Assembly (NCBI RefSeq): GCF_003568845.1
Contig: NZ_CP030126.1
Span: 3,145,501 to 3,209,500 of the forward strand
Origin: Indioceanicola profundi
Lineage (GTDB): Bacteria; Pseudomonadota; Alphaproteobacteria; Azospirillales; Azospirillaceae
Direction: 5' to 3'
DNA length: 64,000 nucleotides
Both the position numbers and the translations under genes were made by a program. The first letter of the stretch is position 1. Every line of letters begins with the position of its first letter. Shown piece after piece: positions 1 to 8,399 of this stretch. The notes under the pieces were generated by a model, which saw only the letters and a program-made list of their open reading frames with translations, ran no database searches and was not told the origin of the DNA.

Positions 1-1892
1 GCGTGCCGCTGCCGCCGCGCGACCTGAACGCGCGGGAGGTGGCCAGCGTGCGCGGGGCGGCGGACAGCGCGGCCCTGCGCCTGAAGCACCACGATGCCGA
101 CGTCCACGCGCTGCGCATGCCCACCGGCGAGACCGCCCGGCAGGCCTATGAGGCGCTGGAGCAGGCGCGGGTAGAGGCCATCGGCGCCCGCGACATGATC
201 GGCGTGGCCCAGAATCTGGGCGCGGCGCTGGAGGAGCGGTACCGCCGCCAGGGCTTCGACCGGATCAGCGACCGCGACCAGGCCCCGCTATCGGACGCGC
301 TGCGCCTGTTGGCGCGCGAGGCCATCACCGGGGCCGAGCCGCCGCCCAGCGCCCGCTCCGCCGTGGAGCTCTGGCGGCCCTGGGTGCAGGACAAGCTGGG
401 CGACTCGCTGGGCAGCCTCGCCGGGCTGATGGACGACCAGGACGCCTATGCCCGCTCCGTCCGCCGCCTTCTGACCGACCTCGACATGGAGGTCGGGGCC
501 GAGCCGGAGATGGAAGAGGGCCAGGAGGACGAGAGCGGGGAGGATCAGGAGCAGGGTCAGGACCCCGATCAGGACAATTCCGGCGGCGAGCAGGACAGCG
601 GCAACCAGCAGCAGGTCCAGTCCGACGAGACCGGCGAAACCCAGGTTGAGGAGACCGGCGCCGGCGAGGAGGCCCGCGACGATGCCGCCGAGATGGGCGA
701 GGGCGCAGGGTCCGAGGAGCCGGGCACGCCGGGCGAGCCCTACCGCCCCGACCGCTGGCGCAACGAGCCCGATCCGGCCGGCTACAAGGCCTTCCTCACC
801 GCCTTCGACGAGGTGGTGGATGCCGCGGAGCTGTGCGACAGCGACGAGCTGTCCCGCCTGCGCACCCTGCTGGACCACCAGCTCCAGCACCTGCACGGCA
901 TGATCGCCAAGCTGGCCAACCGGCTGCAGCGCCGGCTGATGGCCAAGCAGACCCGCGCCTGGGAGTTCGACCTGGAGGAGGGCATCCTGGATGCCGCCCG
1001 GCTCGCCCGCGTGGTCGCCAACCCCATCGTGCCGCTCTCCTTCAAGCGGGAGAACGAGACGGATTTCCGCGACACCGTGGTGACGCTGCTGATCGACAAT
1101 TCCGGCTCCATGCGCGGCCGGCCGATCACCATCGCCGCCATGAGCGCCGATATCCTGGCCCGCACGCTGGAGCGGTGCGGGGTGAAGGTGGAAATCCTGG
1201 GCTTCACCACCCGCGCCTGGAAGGGCGGGCAGAGCCGGGAGAAGTGGATACAGGCCGGCAAGCCGCCGCAGCCGGGCCGGCTGAACGATCTGCGCCATAT
1301 CGTCTACAAGGCGGCCGACGCCCCCTGGCGGCGGGTGCGCAAGAATCTCGGCCTGATGCTGCGCGAGGGAATCCTCAAGGAGAATATCGACGGGGAGGCG
1401 CTGCTCTGGGCGCACAACCGCCTGATCGCCCGGACGGAGCAGCGCCGCATCCTGATGGTGATCAGCGACGGCGCGCCGGTGGATGACAGCACCCTGTCCG
1501 TCAACTCCGGCAGCTATCTGGAAAAGCACCTCCGCCAGGTGATCGAGTGGATCGAGACCAAGAGCCCGGTCCAGCTCGTCGCCATCGGCATCGGGCACGA
1601 CGTGACCCGCTACTATCGCCGCGCCGTCACCATCGTGGACGCCGAACAGCTCGGCGGCACCATGATGGAGAAGCTGGCGGAGCTGTTCGAGGAGGGCGGC
1701 CGGCCCGGAAGCTGGTCCGCCAAGGCCCCCGCCGCGTCTCCCCAGCCATCCGCTGGCCGCAGCCCGGGCGCCGGCCGCGGACCGGGCGGCCCCTCCGCGC
1801 CCAGCGTCGCCGTCGGCACCCGCACCAGCGCCCTGGCCAGCCTGCCGCGCGGCAGCAAGACGGCCATGGCGGTGCGGAAGGGCGTGCTGTAA
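1..1892 (+). CDS. cobT: Cobaltochelatase subunit CobT (5' end outside window)
   Basis: Part of the aerobic CobNST cobaltochelatase, which inserts cobalt into hydrogenobyrinate a,c-diamide in B12 synthesis; CobS and CobT form the AAA-type partner of CobN. The frame is open from base 3 for 629 residues, and the usual first few dozen residues lie off the window. Seen: an N-terminal helical domain; a very acidic Glu/Asp/Gln-rich linker at about residues 165-250; and a C-terminal VWA domain with a MIDAS DNSGS near residue 365. The last 60 or so residues, after the expected family end (ELFEEGG), are a Pro/Ala/Gly/Ser-rich basic tail that I do not expect in CobT. The family call is secure; the role of the tail is unknown. 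Confidence 0.95.
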   Translation, partial: VPLPPRDLNAREVASVRGAADSAALRLKHHDADVHALRMPTGETARQAYEALEQARVEAIGARDMIGVAQNLGAALEERYRRQGFDRISDRDQAPLSDALRLLAREAITGAEPPPSARSAVELWRPWVQDKLGDSLGSLAGLMDDQDAYARSVRRLLTDLDMEVGAEPEMEEGQEDESGEDQEQGQDPDQDNSGGEQDSGNQQQVQSDETGETQVEETGAGEEARDDAAEMGEGAGSEEPGTPGEPYRPDRWRNEPDPAGYKAFLTAFDEVVDAAELCDSDELSRLRTLLDHQLQHLHGMIAKLANRLQRRLMAKQTRAWEFDLEEGILDAARLARVVANPIVPLSFKRENETDFRDTVVTLLIDNSGSMRGRPITIAAMSADILARTLERCGVKVEILGFTTRAWKGGQSREKWIQAGKPPQPGRLNDLRHIVYKAADAPWRRVRKNLGLMLREGILKENIDGEALLWAHNRLIARTEQRRILMVISDGAPVDDSTLSVNSGSYLEKHLRQVIEWIETKSPVQLVAIGIGHDVTRYYRRAVTIVDAEQLGGTMMEKLAELFEEGGRPGSWSAKAPAASPQPSAGRSPGAGRGPGGPSAPSVAVGTRTSALASLPRGSKTAMAVRKGVL

Positions 1893-1919
1893 CGCCGCTG
1901 CCGCTTTTTCCTTCCGCTG

Positions 1920-1937
1920 TCCCGGCTTGCGCCGGGA
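1920..1937. repeat. Short palindrome TCCCGGC-N4-GCCGGGA downstream of cobT
   Basis: Perfect 7-base inverted repeat with a TTGC loop between the convergent ends of cobT and fahA. There is no T-run on either side, so it is not a classic terminator. The sequence resembles the small CCCGGC...GCCGGG palindromes scattered between proteobacterial genes. Confidence 0.5.
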
Positions 1938-1954
1938 TGGCGGACCTGGATGAC

Positions 1955-2977
1955 TCATACCCCCTCGTACTTCCGCACCTCCTGATCGATGGCGCCGAAG
2001 ATCGATCCGCCGGCCGCGTCGAACATCTCGATCCTGACCCGGTCGCCGAAGCGCAGGAAGGGGGTGCGGGGCTTGCCCTCGCGGATAGTCTCGATGGTGC
2101 GGATTTCCGCCAGACAGGAATAGCCCAGCCCGCCCTCCTCCACCGGCCGGCCGGGGCCGCCGTCCGGGTCCTTGTTGGACACGGTGCCGGACCCGATGAT
2201 GGCGCCGGCCCCCAGGGGCCGGGTCTTCGCCGCATGGGCCACCAGGGTGGGGAAGTCGAATGTCATGTCCGCCCCGGCATCCGGCCTGCCGAAGGGCTTG
2301 CCGTTGACGTGGCTGACCAGCGGCAGATGGAGCTTGGCCCCGTCCCAGGCGGAGCCCAGCTCGTCCGGCGTCACCGCCACGGGGCTGAAGGCGCTGGACG
2401 GCTTGGACTGGAAGAAGCCGAAGCCCTTGGCCAGCTCCGCCGGGATCAGGCCGCGCAGGCTGACATCGTTCACCAGCATGATCAGGCGGATGCAGCTCCT
2501 GGCAATCTCCGGCGTGGCCCCCATGGGCACGTCGCCGGTGATCACGGCCACCTCCCCCTCCAGATCGATGCCCCAGCCCTCATCCGCCATCAGGATGGGA
2601 TCGCGCGGACCCAGGAAGGCGTCGCTCCCGCCCTGGTACATCAGCGGATCGGTCCAGAAGCTGGGCGGCATCTCCGCCCCCCTGGCCCTGCGCACCAGCT
2701 CCACATGGTTGACATAGGCCGAACCGTCCGCCCACTGGTAGGCGCGGGGCAGGGGCGAATGGCAGGCGGCCTCATCGAAGGGCATGATCCCCTCGGCAAC
2801 GCCGGCCTCCAGCTCCGCCGCCACGCCTTCCAGCGCCGGCTTGGCGCTGTCCCAATGGTCGAGGGCCTGCTGCAGCGTCATGGCGATGGCGGGCGCGGGG
2901 CAGCAGCGACTCAGGTCCCGGGAGACCAGCACCAGCATGCCGTCCCGGCCGCCGGTCTTCAGCGTTGCGAGTTTCAT
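1955..2977 (-). CDS. fahA: Fumarylacetoacetate hydrolase (fumarylacetoacetase)
   Basis: Hydrolyses fumarylacetoacetate to fumarate and acetoacetate, the last step of tyrosine/homogentisate breakdown in the cytoplasm. The 340-residue protein is the short bacterial form with an FAH fold. Acidic metal-ligand candidates are in DLEGEVAVI (E140, E142) and LVNDVSLR (D171), with a lysine in FFQSKPSSAF. It lies directly downstream of the homogentisate dioxygenase gene on the same strand (128-base gap), so the two are probably one operon. The middle enzyme of the route, maleylacetoacetate isomerase, is encoded about 28 kb away at 30858-31514. The pathway context makes the tyrosine role much more likely than another FAH-superfamily function. 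Confidence 0.9.
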   Translation of the reverse strand: MKLATLKTGGRDGMLVLVSRDLSRCCPAPAIAMTLQQALDHWDSAKPALEGVAAELEAGVAEGIMPFDEAACHSPLPRAYQWADGSAYVNHVELVRRARGAEMPPSFWTDPLMYQGGSDAFLGPRDPILMADEGWGIDLEGEVAVITGDVPMGATPEIARSCIRLIMLVNDVSLRGLIPAELAKGFGFFQSKPSSAFSPVAVTPDELGSAWDGAKLHLPLVSHVNGKPFGRPDAGADMTFDFPTLVAHAAKTRPLGAGAIIGSGTVSNKDPDGGPGRPVEEGGLGYSCLAEIRTIETIREGKPRTPFLRFGDRVRIEMFDAAGGSIFGAIDQEVRKYEGV

Positions 2978-3105
2978 CGTGCTCTCAATTGGTAGGCCGG
3001 ATCAGGTGCGTCGCACCGTGATCAGGCGTTCTTTGGTCAGGGGATGTTCGGCGGCCCGGCATCTTCGCTCACCGAACCGCGCGGGCGTGTGTCCGCTCGT
3101 CCGGT

Positions 3106-4242
3106 CTACTTGACCCGCCAGGAGTCGGCATAGCTCTCCAGCTCCACCCCGGCCGGCAGCTCCGCCACCTCCAGCGCGTCGCGGGTGTCGATCATGACGG
3201 CATATTCGTCGGTGGCCGGCTTGGTCTGCTTCAGCATCTTGGTCAGGGCCTTGGGGTGCGGGCCGTGGGTAAAGCCGCAGGGGTGGAAGGTCACCATCCC
3301 GGCCTTGATGTTGTCGCGGCTGAAGAAGTCGCCGGCGTGGTAGAACAGCACCTCGTCGTAATCGTCGTTGTTGTGGAAGAACGGGATCTTGATCGCGTTC
3401 TCGTCCGTCTCGAACGGGCGCGGGGCGAAGGTGCAGACCACGAAGCGGTTGGCGACGAAGGTGGTGTGTGCGCTGGGCGGCAGGTGGTAGCGGTGGGACA
3501 TCAGCGGCCGGATGTCCTTCACATTCAGCCGCACCGGCGCCAGATCGCCCTTCCAGCCCACGGCATCCAGCGGGTTGAAGGGATAGGTCACCGTGCTCAG
3601 CGCGTGCCGCCGCTTGATCAGCACCTTCCAGACGCCGTCGGGACCGGTCTCCGACTGCTGCGACAGGAAGGCGTCGTCGATGGCGGGCGTGTCCAGCATG
3701 GCCGGGTCGAACACGGCGTGCGGGCCGACGATGCCGCGGTCGGGAAGCTGATAGCTGGACCCCGTCGCCTCGATCAGCAGGGCGGTCACCGGGCTGGTGG
3801 GCGACAGGCGCCACATGGTGCTGCGCGGCAGCATCACATAGTCGCCGGCGGTGACCGACAGATGGCCGTAGTCGGTGAACAGCTCGCCCGCCCCCTCATG
3901 CACGAACATCAGCTCGTCGCCGTCGCCATTGCGGACCAGATGGTCCATCGGCGCGTCGCACTTCCAGATCCGCATGCGGCAATGGGCGTTGTACAGGAAC
4001 TCCCGCGCCGCCCAGGGCGTGGCCCCGCCCTCCAGCTCCTTCACCACGTCGAAGGCGCGGGGGCGCAGCGGCCCCTCCCAGCTCAGCCAGCCGGTGGGCG
4101 GGTTGCGGTGGTACATGTGGGTGGCGGGGCCGAAGAACCCCTCCTTTCCGATCTCCCGCTCATAGGTGCCCTCGGGCAGGTTGGCGTGGGCCTGGCGGCT
4201 GGCCGTGCCCTCGACCTTGGGGAACTGGATGTACCGGCGCAT
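3106..4242 (-). CDS. hmgA: Homogentisate 1,2-dioxygenase
   Basis: Non-heme Fe(II) enzyme that opens the ring of homogentisate to maleylacetoacetate. The protein has 378 residues, shorter than the roughly 430-450 of the better known HmgA group, but it keeps the C-terminal cupin with likely iron ligands H290 (FFHNND), E297 (YDEVLF) and H326 (GFTHGPHP). The ATG opens MRRYIQFPKVEG. It is the first gene of a leftward pair with fahA and faces a divergent MarR regulator across a 206-base gap that contains a GTTTC-N4-GAAAC dyad, so repression relieved by a pathway intermediate is plausible. Confidence 0.93.
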   Translation of the reverse strand: MRRYIQFPKVEGTASRQAHANLPEGTYEREIGKEGFFGPATHMYHRNPPTGWLSWEGPLRPRAFDVVKELEGGATPWAAREFLYNAHCRMRIWKCDAPMDHLVRNGDGDELMFVHEGAGELFTDYGHLSVTAGDYVMLPRSTMWRLSPTSPVTALLIEATGSSYQLPDRGIVGPHAVFDPAMLDTPAIDDAFLSQQSETGPDGVWKVLIKRRHALSTVTYPFNPLDAVGWKGDLAPVRLNVKDIRPLMSHRYHLPPSAHTTFVANRFVVCTFAPRPFETDENAIKIPFFHNNDDYDEVLFYHAGDFFSRDNIKAGMVTFHPCGFTHGPHPKALTKMLKQTKPATDEYAVMIDTRDALEVAELPAGVELESYADSWRVK

Positions 4243-4276
4243 CGCTCTGGACCTCCCGTTTCTGTGCGCGCCCTCG

Positions 4277-4350
4277 CCCTTCGACGGACTCAGGGTGAGG
4301 GCGACCCGGCTGCGGTGCCTCGCCGAACCTCATCCTGAGCCTGTCGAAGG
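4277..4350. repeat. REP-like inverted repeat
   Basis: Left arm 4277-4300 (CCCTTCGACGGACTCAGGG...) and right arm 4328-4350 (CCTCATCCTGAGCCTGTCG...) are near-perfect reverse complements around a 27-base loop. This CTTCGACAGGCTCAGGATGAG type palindrome is a common intergenic repeat in alphaproteobacteria. It sits between hmgA and the MarR gene, so a transcript across it would form a long stem. Confidence 0.8.
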
Positions 4351-4371
4351 ATGAACGGCTCCGGCCCGACC

Positions 4372-4385
4372 GTTTCAAACGAAAC
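4372..4385. promoter_or_regulatory. Candidate MarR operator
   Basis: GTTTCAAACGAAAC is an inverted repeat (GTTTC-N4-GAAAC) 64 bases before the MarR start and 130 bases before hmgA. A second perfect 8-base palindrome, CTTGCAAG, lies at 4409-4416. Position and symmetry fit an operator of the adjacent MarR protein; binding is inferred. Confidence 0.5.
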
Positions 4386-4448
4386 GAGGTTGCCGGATGA
4401 TCGAGATGCTTGCAAGTGGAACGATCCCGCGCAAACGTGGCTCCCACG

Positions 4449-4889
4449 ATGCTTCAGCTTGAAACCTTCCTTCCCTACCGGATCAACGTGCTGGCCAAGC
4501 GCGTCAGCAAGGAGCTGGCGCGCCGGTACCAGGACCAGTTCGGGATCAGCATCCCGGAATGGCGGGTGATCGCCATATTGGGGCGGGAACAGCCGCTCAG
4601 CTCCAACGACATCGTTGAGCGCAGCCAGATGGACAAGGCGAAGGTCAGCCGCGCCGTGGCCCGGCTGGTGGAGACCGGCTTCCTGGCCCGTGCCGTGCAC
4701 CAGCAGGATCAGCGCCTGCTGCGCCTCTCCTTCACACCGGCCGGCCGCGACCTCTATGAGCGGATCGCCCCGCTGGCGCTGGAGTGGGAGCGGCAGTTGC
4801 TGGACTGCCTCGCCCCGGCGGAGCGGGAGGAGCTGACCCGGCTTCTGGACCGGCTGGATGCACGGCTGGACCGGATGGCGGAGGAGTAG
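4449..4889 (+). CDS. MarR-family transcriptional regulator
   Basis: 146-residue winged-helix regulator, from ATG MLQLETFLPYRINV; an upstream TTG would add 13 residues but has no better support. Helix-turn-helix at roughly residues 50-75 (SSNDIVERSQMDKAKVSRAV), followed by the wing (ARAVHQQDQRLLRLSFTPAG) and a C-terminal dimerisation helix. It is transcribed divergently from hmgA-fahA, so it is a good candidate for the local regulator of homogentisate degradation. The ligand is not known from sequence. Confidence 0.88.
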   Translation: MLQLETFLPYRINVLAKRVSKELARRYQDQFGISIPEWRVIAILGREQPLSSNDIVERSQMDKAKVSRAVARLVETGFLARAVHQQDQRLLRLSFTPAGRDLYERIAPLALEWERQLLDCLAPAEREELTRLLDRLDARLDRMAEE

Positions 4890-4896
4890 GGGAGCT

Positions 4897-5562
4897 CTAA
4901 TCCAGCGCCGCCCGCAACCCAGCGGCGGCGGCCAACGGGGCCAGCGGCAGGGCGCCGGCCAGCAGCCCGCCCAGCAGCAGCAAATGCGGCCGCGGCTCCA
5001 GCCCGGTCACCGCGGCGTCGATGGCCGCGGCGGCGAAGATCAAGGCGGGGATGTAGAGCGGCAGGATCAGCAGCGGCAGCAGCACCCCGCCGCGCCGCGC
5101 GCCCAGCGTCAACGCCGCTCCTACCGCACCGATCAGGCTCAGCAGCGGTGTCGCCAGCACCAGGGCCAGCAGCAGGGTGCCGTACCCGTCCGCCGGCAGG
5201 TTCAGCAGCACGGCCAGCACGGGGCTGGCCAGGATCAACGGCACCCCGGTGATCAGCCAGTGCGCCGCCACCTTGGCCAGCGCCACCGCCTCCAGCGGCA
5301 GGGGCGACAGGGCCAGCAGGTCCAGCGACCCGTCCTCATGGTCCGTCTGGAACAGCCGCTCCAGCGAGAGGAGGGAGGCCAGCAGGGCCGCCACCAGGAT
5401 CACGCCCGGCGCGATGCGGGCCAGGATGTTGGGCTCCGGCCCGATGCCAAAGGGGAACAGCACCACGCACAGCACGAAGAACAGCACTGCCGTGGCGGCA
5501 TCCGCCCCCTGGCGCAGCGCCAGCCGCAGGTCGCGTCCGATCAGGCGCAGGAAGGCCCTCAT
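4897..5562 (-). CDS. ccmB: Heme exporter protein CcmB
   Basis: Membrane subunit of the CcmABCD complex that releases heme-loaded CcmE during system I cytochrome c maturation. The 221-residue protein has six hydrophobic stretches; family motifs include the DHEDGSLDLL region, and it ends in a final transmembrane helix. Its ATG overlaps the ccmA stop by four bases (ATGA), indicating translational coupling. The usual next gene ccmC is absent: the convergent MarR gene follows after 7 bases, so the rest of the ccm set must lie elsewhere. Confidence 0.93.
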   Translation of the reverse strand: MRAFLRLIGRDLRLALRQGADAATAVLFFVLCVVLFPFGIGPEPNILARIAPGVILVAALLASLLSLERLFQTDHEDGSLDLLALSPLPLEAVALAKVAAHWLITGVPLILASPVLAVLLNLPADGYGTLLLALVLATPLLSLIGAVGAALTLGARRGGVLLPLLILPLYIPALIFAAAAIDAAVTGLEPRPHLLLLGGLLAGALPLAPLAAAAGLRAALD

Positions 5563-6218
5563 GCCAGCTCCTCCGCCGCATCGTCGGGATCGATGCCGAA
5601 ATCCGACACGTCCAGCACCTGCGGGCTTTCCAGATCCAGGTCGGTATGGGTGGACAGCACCACCATGCCGCCGGCCTCCCGGTGCCGGGCGATAGTCTCG
5701 GCGAATCGGGCCACGCTGGCGCGGTCCAGCGCCGTGGTGGGCTCGTCCAGCAGCCAGAGCGGAGCCGGGTCGAGAGCGAGGCGGGCCAGATTCAGCCGCC
5801 GCTTCTGCCCGGCGGAGAGGTAGCGGCCCGGCACCTCGGCCAGATGCGCGATCCGCATCCGCTCCAGCGCCGCCAATGCCCGGTCGCGGGCCGTGCCGGC
5901 GTCGCCGGACAGGCCGGCCCAGCCGGACAGGTTCTCCGCCGCGGTCAGGGCCGGCTTCACGGCGTCCAGATGGCCGACATAGCGCAGCCGGGCGCGGTGC
6001 GCCTCCGGATCGTCGGCGACGCGGCCGCCATCCCACAGCAGTTCGCCGGAAAAGGGCTTGGACAGCCCGGCCATCAGGCGCAGCAGGCTGGACTTGCCGC
6101 TGCCGTTCGGTCCCACCAGCACAAGCGCCCCGCCGGACGGCAGGGCGAATTCCAGATCGGTGAAGACCACACGGGCCCCGCGCAGGCAGGTCAGGGCGCG
6201 GCCTTCGAATCGGAGCAT
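5559..6218 (-). CDS. ccmA: Heme exporter ATP-binding protein CcmA
   Basis: ABC ATPase of the CcmAB complex. 219 residues starting MLRFEGRALTCLRG. Walker A GPNGSGKS near residues 39-46, signature YLSAGQKRRLNLARL, and Walker B LWLLDEPTTALD with downstream His (STHTDLD). Reading the frame further upstream would give a longer product, but the family start matches this ATG. Coupled to ccmB by an ATGA overlap. Confidence 0.93.
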   Translation of the reverse strand: MLRFEGRALTCLRGARVVFTDLEFALPSGGALVLVGPNGSGKSSLLRLMAGLSKPFSGELLWDGGRVADDPEAHRARLRYVGHLDAVKPALTAAENLSGWAGLSGDAGTARDRALAALERMRIAHLAEVPGRYLSAGQKRRLNLARLALDPAPLWLLDEPTTALDRASVARFAETIARHREAGGMVVLSTHTDLDLESPQVLDVSDFGIDPDDAAEELA

Positions 6219-6765
6219 GGCGGAGGGGCTGGTGCGTTGCGGGCGGATCGGGCGGGCCGCACCTTGCCACGGACGGGCGGAAAAGGGAAAGGCCGCTGCC
6301 GCCGAAAGGAACGGCCACCGCACGGGGCCGGTGCGGTGGCCGTCGATGGTGCCAGCCGGGGCGGGCTGGCGGAACCGCCGCAGGCCGCCGCCACTGTCGC
6401 TGGGGGGCGAAGCTCCGGCGGTTGGCCCGCGCCGTCGGCGCAGGGCGGTTCCGTGTCGAAGTGGGCCATCGGCCCTTGTTCGAATTGGCGCCGGAAAATG
6501 GCCAAAATGTGATCCCTGGCCGATCTTCCAAAATCTGCCCGCTGCCACGCGGCGGACGCATTTCCTGGTCCAAAAAAATCCCTTTTGGACCGGGGCATCT
6601 TGCCCTATATACCGCCGCAGTCGCAGCGCACGTGCCTATGGCCCCCACTCCCGTCCCCCCAGCAACTGGGACCCGGACGGCGCCGTCAGCCCGGTGGGGT
6701 TATGCAACGACGTAACGCGTACCCCCCGACCGTCCCTTAAGCAAGGCGGCGAATTGGAGGCTACG
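6219..6765. other. Gene-free ccmA/odc gap with strong hairpins
   Basis: About 550 bases without a convincing gene. It holds a perfect 13-base-pair hairpin (6311-6343: stem ACGGCCACCGCAC, 7-base loop), a second inverted repeat TCCAAAA-N7-TTTTGGA at 6569-6589, and an AT-rich promoter-like stretch. The 13-bp hairpin lies about 95 bases upstream of the ccmA start with no T-run on either side. It could be a transcript-end structure, a structured leader of ccmA or a small RNA; sequence alone does not decide. Confidence 0.45.
6584..6611 (+). promoter_or_regulatory. Candidate promoter of the ornithine decarboxylase leader
   Basis: TTTGGA (6584-6589), a 16-base spacer and TATATA (6606-6611) form the best sigma-70-like pair before odc. 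It would give a 5' leader of roughly 345 bases that includes the small ORF at 6766 and the hairpin at 6895. Confidence 0.4.
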
Positions 6766-6855
6766 ATGGTTGATGTTGTTGTCGGTGGGCCGGCCGCGCC
6801 TGCCACTATTTCTTCCAGTCAGACTTCGGCAACAGGCCACAGCGCCTGTATGTGA
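6766..6855 (+). CDS. Small upstream ORF, candidate leader peptide of odc
   Basis: A 29-codon ORF beginning MVDVVVGGPAAPATIS and ending HSACM-stop. It has a strong ribosome-binding site: GGAGG five bases before the ATG, better than that of many real genes here. It is followed by a terminator-like hairpin and then the ornithine decarboxylase start. This arrangement resembles polyamine-gene attenuators (the speF leaders of enterobacteria; a separate speF RNA motif is known upstream of alphaproteobacterial ornithine decarboxylase genes). I cannot match that motif by eye. The peptide has no similarity I recognise. Confidence 0.5.
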   Translation: MVDVVVGGPAAPATISSSQTSATGHSACM

Positions 6856-6894
6856 GCCGTTCGGGCCCGCCGTTATCGGCCTGCTTGATCGGAA

Positions 6895-6925
6895 CCGGGC
6901 ATCCGCCCGGCTGAGCCTCTTTTTT
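6895..6925 (+). terminator. Terminator-like hairpin in odc leader (possible attenuator)
   Basis: CCGGGC-ATCC-GCCCGG (6895-6910) followed nine bases later by six T residues (6920-6925), 40 bases before the odc ATG. A competing pairing is possible: GCCCG at 6865-6869, directly after the small ORF stop, can pair with CGGGC at 6896-6900 and open the terminator stem. The spacer before the T-run is long for a strong terminator. Confidence 0.5.
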
Positions 6926-6964
6926 CCGCACATACCGCCACCGCCTGCCGCCTCGGAGTCCAAG

Positions 6965-8095
6965 ATGACCGAGAAGATCTCCCGTTTCTTCCGCGAGACC
7001 GCTCCCGCCACGCCCTGCCTGATCGTCGACCTCGACGTGGTGGCGGATAATTTCACGAAGCTGAACAACGCCCTGCCCGATTCGCGGATCTTCTACGCGG
7101 TGAAGGCCAACCCGGCGCCGGAAATCCTGCGCCTGCTGGTGGGGCTGGGCTCCAGCTTCGACACCGCCTCGGTCAACGAGATCCAGGACGTGCTGGACGC
7201 CGGCGCCACGCCGGACCGCATCAGCTATGGCAACACGATCAAGAAGGCGTCCGACATCGCCCGTGCCTATGCGCTGGGCATCCGTCTCTACGCCTTCGAC
7301 AGCATCGAGGAGCTGGAGAAGATCGCCCGCCATGCGCCGGGCTCCAGGGTGTTCTGCCGCATCCTGACCTCGGGCGAGGGCGCCGACTGGCCGCTCTCCC
7401 GCAAGTTCGGCTGCGAGCCCGCGATGGCGCACGACCTGCTGCTGCAGGCCGCCGGCATGGATGTGGTGCCCTACGGCGTCTCCTTCCATGTGGGCAGCCA
7501 GCAGCGGGACGTCGGCCAGTGGGAGCAGGCGCTGGCCACCACCGCCAAGATCTTCCGCGATCTGGAGGAGAAGGGTGTCGCGCTGAAGATGGTCAATCTG
7601 GGCGGCGGCTTCCCCACCCGTTACCTGAAGGACGTGCCGACCAGCGAGGCCTATGGCAACGCCATCATGGACGCGCTGCGCAAGCATTTCGGCAACCGCA
7701 TCCCGGAGACGATCATCGAGCCGGGCCGCGGCATGGTCGGCAATGCCGGCGTGATCCATTCCGAGGTGGTGCTGATCTCCCGCAAGTCCGCCAACGACGA
7801 GAAGAGCTGGGTCTATCTGGACATCGGCAAGTTCGGCGGCCTGGCGGAGACCATGGACGAGGCGATCCAGTACCCGATCACCACCGAGCATGACGGCGGC
7901 GAGACCCAGCCGGTGATCATCGCCGGCCCGACCTGCGACAGCGCCGACGTGCTGTACGAGAAGTCCGACTACCGCCTGCCGGTCAATCTGCGCATCGGCG
8001 ACACGGTGGCGATCCAGGCGACCGGCGCCTACACCACCACCTACTCGGCGGTGAACTTCAACGGCTTCGCGCCGCTGCGGGCCTACTACATCTGA
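6965..8095 (+). CDS. odc: Ornithine/lysine decarboxylase, alanine-racemase fold
   Basis: PLP enzyme converting ornithine to putrescine at the head of polyamine synthesis. 376 residues from ATG MTEKISRFFRETAP. The PLP lysine is K47 in FYAVKANP; the Gly-rich phosphate loop is MVNLGGGFPTRY; substrate-side residues are in EPGRGMVGNAG and the C-terminal GPTCDSADVLYEK. Length and motifs fit the eukaryotic-like group IV decarboxylases of alphaproteobacteria. It is a single gene with a terminator just downstream and an unusually long structured leader. Some relatives also use lysine, so substrate range is inferred. Confidence 0.92.
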   Translation: MTEKISRFFRETAPATPCLIVDLDVVADNFTKLNNALPDSRIFYAVKANPAPEILRLLVGLGSSFDTASVNEIQDVLDAGATPDRISYGNTIKKASDIARAYALGIRLYAFDSIEELEKIARHAPGSRVFCRILTSGEGADWPLSRKFGCEPAMAHDLLLQAAGMDVVPYGVSFHVGSQQRDVGQWEQALATTAKIFRDLEEKGVALKMVNLGGGFPTRYLKDVPTSEAYGNAIMDALRKHFGNRIPETIIEPGRGMVGNAGVIHSEVVLISRKSANDEKSWVYLDIGKFGGLAETMDEAIQYPITTEHDGGETQPVIIAGPTCDSADVLYEKSDYRLPVNLRIGDTVAIQATGAYTTTYSAVNFNGFAPLRAYYI

Positions 8096-8130
8096 TTGTC
8101 AGGTCAGGTTCGGAAACGGTTGCCGGAACA

Positions 8131-8161
8131 GGGTCCGCCTCGCAAGGGGCGGGCCCTTTTT
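8131..8161 (+). terminator. Rho-independent terminator after odc
   Basis: Nine-pair stem (GGGTCCGCC with GGCGGGCCC, one G-U pair) and a short loop, followed by TTTTT. Confidence 0.85.
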
Positions 8162-8399
8162 CATGGCTGGATCAAGGGCGGCGGCCATATCCGCAGGCCG
8201 ACAACCGCATCGCCTCCTATGGTGCAGGTGCGTTATTTTTCTGCAACACTTGCCTGGAAACTCGCCCTTCGCTGGCGCTGCACTACCACTACAGGCTTGA
8301 ACGAAGCGGTTTTCCACGGCTCATAGAGAGTTCTGCGCGGCGCGCTGTATTTGCTGCATCGCGCACGCCTCAAGGATAAGCCTCACAAGGAGCGGTTCA

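Noticed and set aside
288-1958. Long minus-strand open frame opposite cobT
   Set aside because: The plus-strand frame has clear CobT motifs; the antisense frame encodes compositionally biased Gly/Ala/Val/His-rich sequence typical of GC-rich shadow frames. The same applies to the other long antisense frames in the window.
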